A stretch of 64,000 nt of DNA from the NCBI GenBank assembly GCA_900552685.1, contig USAJ01000006.1, positions 16,170 through 80,169 of the forward strand, in the 5' to 3' direction. Below, piece by piece: positions 49,633-57,978 of this stretch. Position 1 is the stretch's first letter, and each line of letters starts with the position of its first letter. The DNA is from an uncultured Collinsella sp. (GTDB lineage: Bacteria; Actinomycetota; Coriobacteriia; Coriobacteriales; Coriobacteriaceae). The notes beneath the pieces were generated by a model, which saw nothing but the letters and a program-made list of their open reading frames with translations, had not been told where the DNA came from and searched no databases. The position numbers and the translations under genes were made by a program.

Positions 49633-52632
49633 ATGAGCGACATCATGAGGCCGATCCCGTTTTCGCAGCTGATGAACTGGATCATCGAGGAGCACAAGAC
49701 CCAGGGCGCCGTCTTTGGCGTGCGCAAGATGGTCACGACCAACCAGGAGGGCGCGCTTCCCATTTTTGACGAGCGCATCGAGACTCCGTTTGGCCCGGCC
49801 GCCGGTCCCAATACGCAGCTTGCCCAGAACATCGTGGCATCCTACGTTGCCGGTTCCCGCTTCTTTGAGCTCAAGACCGTCCAGGTTATGGACGGCGAGG
49901 AGCTCTCCAAGTGCGTGAACAAACCCTGCATCGTGGCGCAGGACGAGTGCTACAACTGCGAGTGGTCGACCGAGCTCGAGGTTCCGCAGGCCTTTGCCGA
50001 GTACGTGAAGGCATGGTTTGCCTGCCACCTCATCGCTCGCGAGTACGGCCTGGGCAGCCCGGACGGCTTTGTCTTCAACATGTCCGTGGGCTATGACCTC
50101 GAGGGCATCAAGAGCCCCAAGGTCGACGCCTACATCGAGGGCATGATGGACGCCAGCGGCTCCGAGGTTTGGAATGAGTGCCGCACGTGGGCGCTCGCCA
50201 ACCTGGACAAGTTTGAGCATGTCGACGCCGCGTTTGTCGAGTCCATCCCGGCACGCGTCTCCAACTCCATCACCGAGTCCACCCTGCACGGCTGCCCGCC
50301 GGCGGAGATCGAGCGCATCGCGACCTACCTCATCACCGAGAAGGGCCTCAATACCTACATCAAGTGCAACCCCACGCTGCTGGGCTATGAGTTTGCACGT
50401 CAGCGCCTCAACGAGCTGGGCTTTGACTACATCGTCTTCGATGACACGCACTTCCGCGAGGACCTGCAGTGGGCCGACGCCGTGCCCATGTTCGAGCGCC
50501 TGATTGCCCTGTGCGCCGAGCGCGGCCTGGAGTTTGGCGTCAAGCTGACCAACACGTTCCCCGTCGACGTGACGAGGAACGAGCTGCCCTCCACCGAGAT
50601 GTACATGTCCGGTCGTTCGCTGTTCTCGCTGACCATCGAGGCTGCCCGCCGCATTACCGAGCAGTTCGATGGCAAGCTGCGCATCAGCTACTCCGGTGGC
50701 GCCACGGTCTACAACATCCGCGCCCTGTATGACGCCGGTATTTGGCCCGTCACCCTGGCGACCGACGTTCTCAAGCCCGGTGGCTACGAGCGCTTTAGCC
50801 AGATGGCCGGTGAGTTTACCGACCTGGACGGCAAGCCGTTTGAGGGCATTTCGCTCGAGGCCGTGACTGCGATCCAGACCGACTCGCTCACCAACCCGCT
50901 CTACAAGAAGCCACTGCGCCCGCTGCCTGACCGCAAGGTCGCCGGCAAGAGCCCGCTTTCCGACTGCTTTACCACGCCGTGCCGCACGAGCTGCCCCATC
51001 CAGCAGGATATTCCCGCCTACCTGGCGGCCGTTGACGAGGGCCGCTACGAGGACGCACTCAACATCATCATCGAGCGCAACGCCCTGCCGTTCATTACCG
51101 GCACCATCTGCCCGCATCCCTGCGGCCGTGCCTGCGAGCGTGCGTTCTATGAGCCCGAGGGCGCCCAGATTCGCGCCAGCAAGCTCAAGGCCGCCCGCGA
51201 GGCCATGACCGCCGTGCTGCCCAAGCTGCGCGCCCAGGCCATCGCCAACGACGGCGAGCGCAACGTTGCCGTTATCGGCGGCGGTCCGGCCGGTCTGGCG
51301 ACGGCGTTCTTCCTGACTCGTGCCGGCGTGCCCGTCACCATCTTTGAGGCCCGCGATTCGCTCGGCGGCGTGGTCCGTCACGTCATTCCTGAGTTCCGCA
51401 TTGCGAGCGACGATATCTCCCACGATGCCGAGCTCTGCCTGGCCTTTGGCGCCAAGGTGCAGCTCAACGCCCGCGTGGAGTCCATCGACGATCTCAAGGC
51501 CCAGGGCTTTACCGACGTGGTCGTGGCCACCGGTGCCTGGATGCCTGGCTCTGCAGGCCTGGGCGAGGGTGCCGAGCTTGACGTGCTGGAGTTCCTCGAG
51601 GCCGCCAAGAAGGGCGAGAAGCTCGAGCTGGGCGAGGACGTCGTAGTCATTGGCGCCGGCAACACCGCCATGGACGCGGCCCGCGTGGCTAAGCGCCTGG
51701 CTGGTGTGAAGAACGTGCGCCTGGTGTATCGCCGCACCAAGAAGCAGATGCCCGCCGACGAGGAGGAGCTCGATCTTGCTCTTGCCGACGGCGTTGAGTT
51801 CTGCGAGTTGCTGGCGCCTAAGGCGCTCAACGGCGCCGTGCTGACCTGCGACGTTATGGAGCTTGGCGAGCCGGATGCAAGCGGCCGTCGCAGCCCCGTT
51901 GCCACGGGCGAGACCGTCGAGCTTCCCGCCACCACGGTGATCTGCGCCGTGGGCGAGGGCATCGATGCCAGTCTGTACGATGCCGCGGGCGTCGAGCACG
52001 ACCGTCGCGGCCGCCTTGCCGCCACCTCCACCGGCGTTGAGGGCGTCTGGGCTGCGGGCGACTGCCGCCGCGGTCCTGCCACCGTGGTTGAGGCTATTGC
52101 CGACGCCGCCGAGGTCGCCCGTGCCATCGCCGGCGTGGACTTTAACAAGTACGCCGATTGCAACGAGCAGGCTGGCCGCGAGGACACCTGCTACGAGCGC
52201 AAGGGGTCGCTGTGCCGCGACAAGCGCAACTGCACCAAGACCCGCTGCCTGGGCTGCGGCTCGGTGTGCGAGGTCTGCTGCGACGTGTGCCCCAACCGCG
52301 CCAACGTAGCCATTAAGGTGCCGGGCCTGGCCAAGCATCAGGTCGTCCATGTCGATGGCATGTGCAACGAGTGCGGCAACTGCGCCGTGTTCTGCCCCTA
52401 CCAGGAGGGCCGTCCCTACAAGGACAAGCTCACCCTGTTCTGGAGCGAGGAGGACATGGAGAACTCCGAGAACGAGGGCTTCCTGGCCGTGGACGAGGAC
52501 CACTTTAAAGTCCGCGTCGCCGGCACGGTCCGCACCGTCTCGGTCGATGCCGTCAACACCGGTCTTCCCGAGGCCGTCCGCCTGACCATCAAGGCTGTGC
52601 GTGACAACTATTCGTACCTTCTTAAGAAATAG
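49633..52632 (+). CDS. ygfK: YgfK-like Fe-S flavoprotein (putative selenate reductase subunit family)
   Basis: 999 residues. Order of parts: N-terminal dihydropyrimidine-dehydrogenase-like region (about 1-430), a Cys-rich segment (CRTSCPIQQDIPAYL, CPHPCGRAC, about 455-505), a glutamate-synthase-small-subunit type FAD/NAD domain (VAVIGGGPAGLATAFF near 550; VVIGAGNTAMDAARVAKRL near 675), and a C-terminal Fe-S region (CLGCGSVCEVCCDVCPNR, CNECGNCAVFCPY). It probably passes electrons between NAD(P)H and the linked molybdenum enzyme. E. coli YgfK was linked to selenate reduction, but its role in purine catabolism fits the neighbours better. GAGGAG lies six bases before the ATG. Confidence 0.9.
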   Translation: MSDIMRPIPFSQLMNWIIEEHKTQGAVFGVRKMVTTNQEGALPIFDERIETPFGPAAGPNTQLAQNIVASYVAGSRFFELKTVQVMDGEELSKCVNKPCIVAQDECYNCEWSTELEVPQAFAEYVKAWFACHLIAREYGLGSPDGFVFNMSVGYDLEGIKSPKVDAYIEGMMDASGSEVWNECRTWALANLDKFEHVDAAFVESIPARVSNSITESTLHGCPPAEIERIATYLITEKGLNTYIKCNPTLLGYEFARQRLNELGFDYIVFDDTHFREDLQWADAVPMFERLIALCAERGLEFGVKLTNTFPVDVTRNELPSTEMYMSGRSLFSLTIEAARRITEQFDGKLRISYSGGATVYNIRALYDAGIWPVTLATDVLKPGGYERFSQMAGEFTDLDGKPFEGISLEAVTAIQTDSLTNPLYKKPLRPLPDRKVAGKSPLSDCFTTPCRTSCPIQQDIPAYLAAVDEGRYEDALNIIIERNALPFITGTICPHPCGRACERAFYEPEGAQIRASKLKAAREAMTAVLPKLRAQAIANDGERNVAVIGGGPAGLATAFFLTRAGVPVTIFEARDSLGGVVRHVIPEFRIASDDISHDAELCLAFGAKVQLNARVESIDDLKAQGFTDVVVATGAWMPGSAGLGEGAELDVLEFLEAAKKGEKLELGEDVVVIGAGNTAMDAARVAKRLAGVKNVRLVYRRTKKQMPADEEELDLALADGVEFCELLAPKALNGAVLTCDVMELGEPDASGRRSPVATGETVELPATTVICAVGEGIDASLYDAAGVEHDRRGRLAATSTGVEGVWAAGDCRRGPATVVEAIADAAEVARAIAGVDFNKYADCNEQAGREDTCYERKGSLCRDKRNCTKTRCLGCGSVCEVCCDVCPNRANVAIKVPGLAKHQVVHVDGMCNECGNCAVFCPYQEGRPYKDKLTLFWSEEDMENSENEGFLAVDEDHFKVRVAGTVRTVSVDAVNTGLPEAVRLTIKAVRDNYSYLLKK

Positions 52633-52643
52633 GCGAACCTTTT

Positions 52644-53123
52644 ATGGCCAAATCTATTCAACATAACGTGGCCTACGTTGCCTGCGGAAGCGGCTGTGCT
52701 TCCGCAGGCGGCGACGCCCGCTGCAGCGAAGGCTGCATTGGCTGTGGCGCCTGCGTCACGGCTTGCCCCCACGGTGCCATCTCACTGGTCGACGGCGTTG
52801 CCCGCGTGGACCGCTCCAAGTGCACGGGCTGCGGCCTGTGCGGCATGGCGTGCCCGCAGCGCGTGATTGCCTTCGTTCCCGGCTACCAGAACATCCTGGT
52901 GCGCTGTAACAACACCGACAAGGGCGCCATTGCGCGCAAGATCTGCGACACGAGCTGCATCGGTTGCGGCATGTGCGCCAAAAAGTGCCCTGCCGGCGCT
53001 ATTCGCATCGAGGACAACTGCGCCCATATCGACGGCGCGGACTGCCTGTCGTGCGGCATGTGCGCGGTTGTGTGCCCGCATGGCGCCATTCACGACCGCA
53101 CCGGCATTGCCGCCGGCGTGTAG
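52644..53123 (+). CDS. polyferredoxin with four 4Fe-4S motifs
   Basis: 159 residues. Four CxxCxxCxxxCP motifs in two pairs: CIGCGACVTACP, CTGCGLCGMACP, CIGCGMCAKKCP and CLSCGMCAVVCP. It should carry electrons between the molybdenum hydroxylase and YgfK. The N-terminus has additional cysteines (ACGSGCASAGGDARC). It lies 11 bases after ygfK and 12 before the next gene, so one complex is likely. The coding sequence contains an 11-bp-arm palindrome (52680-52710). Confidence 0.88.
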   Translation: MAKSIQHNVAYVACGSGCASAGGDARCSEGCIGCGACVTACPHGAISLVDGVARVDRSKCTGCGLCGMACPQRVIAFVPGYQNILVRCNNTDKGAIARKICDTSCIGCGMCAKKCPAGAIRIEDNCAHIDGADCLSCGMCAVVCPHGAIHDRTGIAAGV

Positions 53124-53135
53124 AAGGGAATCACC

Positions 53136-55913
53136 ATGGCACAGGAATTCACTTTTACCGTTAACGGCGTGGAGCGCACGACGACTCAGAACAAACCGCT
53201 GCTGCGCTACCTGCGGGACGACCTGCATATTCACTCCGCCAAGGACGGCTGCTCCGAGGGCGCGTGCGGTACCTGCACCATCCACGTGGACGGTGCGGCC
53301 GTCAAGGCGTGCGTGCTGACCACCGCGCTTGCCGCCGGCCGTAACATCGTAACCGTCGAGGGCCTGCCCGAGGACGTGCGCGAGGCCTTTGTGTACGCCT
53401 TTGGCGCCGTGGGCGCCGTGCAGTGCGGCTTTTGCATCCCCGGCATGGTCATGGCGGGTGCGGCACTCATCGCCGAGGATCCCGAGCCCACCGAGGAGCA
53501 GATCAAGTACGCCATTCGCGGCAACGTCTGCCGTTGCACCGGCTACAAGAAGATTATCGAGGGCATTTCGCTGGCAGCCGCGGTGCTCCGCGGCGAAAAG
53601 CAGATCGACGAGGACCTGGAGCGCGGCGATGACTACGGCGTGGGCAAGCGCGCCTTCCGTATCGACGTGCGCAAGAAGGTGCTCGGCGAGGGCAAGTACC
53701 CCGACGACATCGACGAGCTCGACCAGCCGGGCCTGACCTATGCCAGCGCCGTGCGCTCGAAGTACCCGCGTGCCCGCGTGCTCTCCATCGATACCTCCAA
53801 GGCCGAGGCCCTGCCCGGCGTGGTGGGCATTCTGCGCGCCGAGGACGTGCCGGTCAGCCAGGTCGGCCACCTTATCCAGGACTGGGACGTCATGATCGCC
53901 CAGGGCGATATCACCCGCTGCGTGGGCGATGCCATCGTGCTGGTGGTCGCTGAGGACGAGGCGACGCTCGAGAAGGCCAAGAAGCTCGTAAAGATTGACT
54001 ACGAGCCGCTGGAGCCCGTGCGCAACATTGTCGAGGCCAGGGCCGCCGATGCCCCGCGCCTGCATGACAGCTTCTTTGCCTTCGGCAACACGGTGGAGCT
54101 CAAGGACAACGTGTGTCAGAGCCGTCACGTGACGCGCGGCGACGCCGCCAAGGCGCTGGCAGAGAGCGCGTTTACCGTGACGCAGCGCTTTACCACGCCC
54201 TTTACCGAGCATGCCTTCTTGGAGCCCGAGTGCGCCGTTGCCTTCCCGTACAAGAACGGCGTCAAGGTGCAGTCGACCGACCAGGGTGCCTACGACACGC
54301 GCAAAGAGTGTGCCCATATGTTTGGCTGGGATAGCGAACCCGAGCGCGTGGTCGTCGAGACCATGCTCGTGGGCGGCGGCTTTGGCGGTAAGGAGGACGT
54401 TTCGATCCAGCACCTGGCCGCGCTTGCTGCCTATAAGTTCCAGCGTCCTGTGAAGTGCAAGCTCACGCGTGCCGAGTCGCTCGCGTTCCATCCCAAGCGT
54501 CATGCCATGGACGGTACCTTTACGCTGGGTTGCGACGCCGAGGGCAACTTTACCGGCCTGGATTGCGAGATCAACTTTGACACCGGCGCCTACGCGTCGC
54601 TGTGCGGCCCGGTGCTCGAGCGCGCTTGCACGCATGCTGTCGGCCCCTACAAGTACCAGAACACCGACATTCGCGGTTATGGCTACTACACCAACAACCC
54701 GCCCGCCGGCGCGTACCGTGGCTTTGGCGTCTGCCAGTCCGAGTTTGCGCTCGAGAGCCTAATCGACCTGCTGGCCGAGAAGGTCGGCCTGGATCCGTGG
54801 GAGATTCGCTACCGCAACGCCATCGAGCCGGGCGAGGTTTTGCCCAACGGTCAGATTGCCGACTGCTCCACGGCGCTGAAGGAGACACTGCTCGAGGTCA
54901 AGGATGCCTACTATGCGCATCCCGGACACGCCGGCATTGCCTGCGCCATGAAGAACGCCGGCGTGGGCGTGGGCCTGCCCGATGCCGGCCGCTGCAAGAT
55001 TCGCATCGAGAACGGCGCGGCCGTGGTCTATGCCGCCACGTCCGACATTGGCCAGGGCTGTAACACCGTCTTTTTGCAAGACGTTGCCGAGGCATGCGGC
55101 CTGCCGCTTCGCTGCATCGCCAACGGCGAGTGCTCCACCGAGAACGCTCCCGACTCCGGCACCACGTCTGGCTCGCGTCAGACGGTCGTGACCGGCGAGG
55201 CCGTGCGCGGTGCCGCCTTCCTGCTGCGCGATGCCATGCTTGATATCGAGGCCGGCAAGTCTGCGCCCGCCGCTCCCGTGAGTGCGCATGGCGACGGCGT
55301 CAAGATCGAGTATGACGACGGCCGCGCCTATCAGCTGCACACGCAGGAACTCGTCGCCGGCCAGGGTATGCACCCTCAGGATCCCGCGGCCGCCATCAAG
55401 GCGCTCGAGGGATGCGAGTTTGGCTACGTGTACCTGGAGCCGACCGACAAACTGGGCGCCGACGTTCCCAATCCCAAGAGCCACATCTGCTACGGCTTTG
55501 CCACGCATGTGGTCATTCTGGATGATGACGGCCGCGTGAGCGAGGTCTACGCCGCGCACGATTCCGGCAAGGTGGTCAACCCCATCTCCATCCAGGGTCA
55601 GATCGAAGGCGGTGTGCTCATGGGTATGGGTTACGCACTTACCGAGGACTGGCCGCTCAAGGACTGCGTGCCCCAGGCAAGGTACGGTACGCTCGGGCTG
55701 TTCCGTGCACCCGAGATTCCGGATATCCACGCTATCTACGTGGAGAAGGACGAGCTGTTGCCCGTGGCATACGGCGGCAAGGGCATCGGCGAGATCGCAA
55801 CGATCCCCACGGCGCCCGCCGTGCAGAACGCCTACCGCGCGTTTGACGGCAAACTACGTCCAGATCTGCCCATGGTGGATACGCCCTACAGCCGCGCCCG
55901 TCGCCGCGGGTAG
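53136..55913 (+). CDS. XdhD-like (selenium-dependent type) xanthine dehydrogenase
   Basis: 925 residues. The N-terminal 2Fe-2S domain has Cys39, 44, 47 and 59 (GCSEGACGTC), a second 2Fe-2S domain has Cys97, 100, 130 and 132 (CGFC, CRC), and the rest is a molybdopterin-binding domain with GGGFGGKED, AYRGFGVCQ and the catalytic Glu near 888 (GKGIGEIATIPT). No FAD domain is present, which fits the two-part XdhD or Se-dependent hydroxylase type; the flavin is probably supplied by YgfK. Hydroxylates purines such as hypoxanthine or xanthine by inference. Selenium dependence cannot be read from the sequence. Confidence 0.9.
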   Translation: MAQEFTFTVNGVERTTTQNKPLLRYLRDDLHIHSAKDGCSEGACGTCTIHVDGAAVKACVLTTALAAGRNIVTVEGLPEDVREAFVYAFGAVGAVQCGFCIPGMVMAGAALIAEDPEPTEEQIKYAIRGNVCRCTGYKKIIEGISLAAAVLRGEKQIDEDLERGDDYGVGKRAFRIDVRKKVLGEGKYPDDIDELDQPGLTYASAVRSKYPRARVLSIDTSKAEALPGVVGILRAEDVPVSQVGHLIQDWDVMIAQGDITRCVGDAIVLVVAEDEATLEKAKKLVKIDYEPLEPVRNIVEARAADAPRLHDSFFAFGNTVELKDNVCQSRHVTRGDAAKALAESAFTVTQRFTTPFTEHAFLEPECAVAFPYKNGVKVQSTDQGAYDTRKECAHMFGWDSEPERVVVETMLVGGGFGGKEDVSIQHLAALAAYKFQRPVKCKLTRAESLAFHPKRHAMDGTFTLGCDAEGNFTGLDCEINFDTGAYASLCGPVLERACTHAVGPYKYQNTDIRGYGYYTNNPPAGAYRGFGVCQSEFALESLIDLLAEKVGLDPWEIRYRNAIEPGEVLPNGQIADCSTALKETLLEVKDAYYAHPGHAGIACAMKNAGVGVGLPDAGRCKIRIENGAAVVYAATSDIGQGCNTVFLQDVAEACGLPLRCIANGECSTENAPDSGTTSGSRQTVVTGEAVRGAAFLLRDAMLDIEAGKSAPAAPVSAHGDGVKIEYDDGRAYQLHTQELVAGQGMHPQDPAAAIKALEGCEFGYVYLEPTDKLGADVPNPKSHICYGFATHVVILDDDGRVSEVYAAHDSGKVVNPISIQGQIEGGVLMGMGYALTEDWPLKDCVPQARYGTLGLFRAPEIPDIHAIYVEKDELLPVAYGGKGIGEIATIPTAPAVQNAYRAFDGKLRPDLPMVDTPYSRARRRG

Positions 55914-55981
55914 GGTAGGGTGCGGACAGCATTGCTGACGGGCTGTTCGCGCTCAACACCAACTGCATATGCTGCGCCTTT

Positions 55982-56015
55982 GGCCCCAGCTCCATCGCGA
56001 GCCGGGGCCTTTTGT
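55982..56015 (+). terminator. terminator after the xanthine dehydrogenase gene
   Basis: GGCCCCAGCTC and GAGCCGGGGCC pair around CATCGC, then TTTTG. It ends the purine operon. Confidence 0.85.
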
Positions 56016-56033
56016 TTGGAGCGCCTCCGCATG

Positions 56034-56295
56034 CGGAAGCTGCGTCCCGGAATCGTGCCTCAGAATGGGATGTGTTTTCCGCTGGCCGGCCGTTTGGAAA
56101 GTGCATCCCAGTTTGAGCGTTTATTCCGGGATGCGGTTTCCGCTGAAGGACTCAACCGGAAAGCACGACCCGTTCCGAGACCTGATTCCGGGACACGCTT
56201 TCCGCCAGGCCAGCCATCCGGAAAGCGCATCCCGTTTTGAGTGTCCAGGCTGGGACGCGCTTTCCGTTGGCGTGGCCGTTGGGAAAACGCGGCCC
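56034..56295. repeat. hairpin array A (62-bp period)
   Basis: A lone right arm (56034-56048), then four F-R units at 56067-56109, 56128-56171, 56190-56233 and 56252-56295. F is GGGAYRCGCTTTCCG, R its complement CGGAAAGCGCATCCC, with 14-base variable centres. The linkers between units are all 18 bases. Together they fill the 425-base gap before the next gene; a truncated F-like stretch follows at 56304. Any reading frame here is spurious. Confidence 0.9.
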
Positions 56296-56338
56296 AGATA
56301 GGGGGGATGCGATTCGGCGGTGCGTGGCCTAGCAGCTC

Positions 56339-57337
56339 CTACAGGTCCACCTCGTTGAGCCATGTCGGCAGCGCGGTCTGCCGGATGCCTGCCGTCTGCA
56401 GCTTTTTGGCGAGCATTCCTGTCGAGCGGACCTCGTTCATGGTAAAGCGCAGCAGAGGGTGACCGTAGAGCGATAGGTGCGCCTCGCGCTGTCGTTCGGC
56501 AACGAGCACCTCGGCGGTGGTGCGTCCGGCCAGCATGGTCTGGTCGGTATATTTGATGAGCCCGTCGAGCTCGCCCAGTGTGAGTTCCCGCGCCTGGCGC
56601 TCCCAGGCAAAGTCCGTTCGTATGGGCTTGGCCGAATCGAAGGGGTCCGTCAGCTCGTATTGAAGCCAGTCGGGCGCAAAGCCCGTCTCGATCATGACGG
56701 CTCGGGCGACCGATTCCCCGCCGCTCTCGGCGCGGACGTCGGCATATCGAAGCGTTGTGAGGGCGGTGCGAATCGCGCGACCATTGCGTGCAGTCGCTCG
56801 TTGCTCCACGGCCTCCATCAGCTGTTCCGGCGCAAGGCCGAGCTTTGAGATCGTCGAATCGGCAATGGGCATGCCGTCGGCAAAACCAGTTTGCAGCAGG
56901 CAATCTGTGGCCGTTTGGATGGGCGGCGTTACCGATATGCCGGCTCTGCGTATTGCTCCGGCCGGCTCAATCTGGTGTCGCTGAATATGTGCGCCCGGAC
57001 GAGCCGACGGCTTTGTCGAGCTGCAAACATGCACGACGTTCAGGTGTCGCCACGAGACCTCGAGCCCCAGCAGGCAAGCTGCCGAAAACGAGCAGAACGT
57101 CCAATCGGGATGGATGATCGCAAGGGCGCGGATAATCTCGCAATGGCGTTGCGCTCGGTTGAGTTCATCCCAGCGCGTTTTTCGCGCAAACAACCCCGGA
57201 ATGGGCGAGACAACCGTGCCGCCGGTGCGCCGAAGGAGCGCTTTTCGGATCGCCGCGCTCGGGGGAATCAGACAGCGCCCCTCTTGCTCGGCTTGAGTGA
57301 GCAGTTGGTCGATGAGCTGGTCATTGCAATGGGTCAT
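56339..57337 (-). CDS. unassigned protein resembling AbiEi-type antitoxin/DUF559-like nuclease
   Basis: 332 residues. AAGGAGG lies before the ATG, a convincing start. The N-terminal half has the look of the AbiEi-like helix-turn-helix proteins of actinobacteria (GRCLIPPSAAIRKALLRR, then TFCSFSAACLLGLEVSW). The C-terminal part (RTDFAWERQARELTLGELDG and IKYTD, about residues 235-265) resembles a PD-(D/E)xK nuclease core such as DUF559. The match is by eye and weak. No partner AbiEii toxin gene is adjacent. Both sides carry hairpin arrays. Confidence 0.6.
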   Translation of the reverse strand: MTHCNDQLIDQLLTQAEQEGRCLIPPSAAIRKALLRRTGGTVVSPIPGLFARKTRWDELNRAQRHCEIIRALAIIHPDWTFCSFSAACLLGLEVSWRHLNVVHVCSSTKPSARPGAHIQRHQIEPAGAIRRAGISVTPPIQTATDCLLQTGFADGMPIADSTISKLGLAPEQLMEAVEQRATARNGRAIRTALTTLRYADVRAESGGESVARAVMIETGFAPDWLQYELTDPFDSAKPIRTDFAWERQARELTLGELDGLIKYTDQTMLAGRTTAEVLVAERQREAHLSLYGHPLLRFTMNEVRSTGMLAKKLQTAGIRQTALPTWLNEVDL

Positions 57338-57621
57338 GAGCTACCGCCTCCTTTTGGGTAGCAAAAACGTATCAGCTGGAACTTGCCGCTCAGCTGACCA
57401 AAATCTAACCATGCAGGTAGATGACCTGCTTTTGGCGACATATTTCTTGTTTGAATCGGTGGGTGGTAATCGGCGACCGTGAACGGTAGCTAGATATGAA
57501 GTCTTGGTAAGTTTCGGGACGTGTACTTTTTGAAAAAGAGCATTCTATCTGCTGTTTTGTGTTTCTGGATCGCATATTTGAAGGCATGTGATAAGGGCGG
57601 CGGACTGTCGCCTTGTACCTG

Positions 57622-57884
57622 AGGAAACCGTGACCCGGAATTGCCGCTCGGAACGGGACAAGCTTTCCGGAACAGCCCTCAACCGGAAACTGCGTCCCGG
57701 ATTCGACGCTCAGAATGGGATTCGCTTTCCGGTAGAAGCTTCAGCGGAAAGTGCATCCCAGAATTCAGGCTCAGAACGGGACACGCTTTCCGGATGGCAT
57801 GTTTGGCGGAAACTACGGCCCAGTTTTTGGCTCCAGAACGGGATACATTTTCCGGAACGGTCCACGTGCGGCGGTGTATCGCCC
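57622..57884. repeat. hairpin array B (62-bp period)
   Basis: A lone right arm (57622-57636), then four units at 57655-57698, 57717-57759, 57778-57821 and 57840-57884. Arms, 13-16-base centres and 18-base linkers match array A, and the number of units is the same. The linkers keep the pattern GGAAT...GCTC.GAAC. The fourth unit is the most decayed. It fills much of the 641-base gap between 57337 and 57979; 57338-57621 holds no other feature that I can see. Confidence 0.9.
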
Positions 57885-57910
57885 TTTTTCGTGCGCCGCT
57901 TGTCGAATCG

Positions 57911-57960
57911 CGTTATAGCTAGCTATATTATAGAAAAGTATAATATAGCTAGCTATAACG
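57911..57960. promoter_or_regulatory. perfect 22-bp-arm palindrome before the AAA ATPase gene
   Basis: 57911-57932 and 57939-57960 are exact inverse complements with a 6-base centre; the core is AT-rich and contains TATAGCTAGCTATA. It ends 18 bases before the start codon, overlapping the promoter or leader. It could be an operator for the downstream winged-helix ATPase, or a hairpin at the 5' end of its mRNA. Confidence 0.85.
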
Positions 57961-57978
57961 TAAAGGAAGGATGGCCCT

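Noticed and set aside
49480..52503. A 1007-codon minus-strand frame opposite ygfK
   Set aside because: Again a mirror frame; the plus-strand protein has full domain structure and Fe-S motifs.
55920..56301. Open frames crossing hairpin array A
   Set aside because: Translated repeats of the arm sequence, no ribosome site, no family features; the 62-base period does not keep frame.
56034..57884. Hairpin arrays considered as CRISPR arrays
   Set aside because: The repeated arms alternate in orientation, the variable parts are only about 14 bases, linkers are related to each other, and no cas gene is near.
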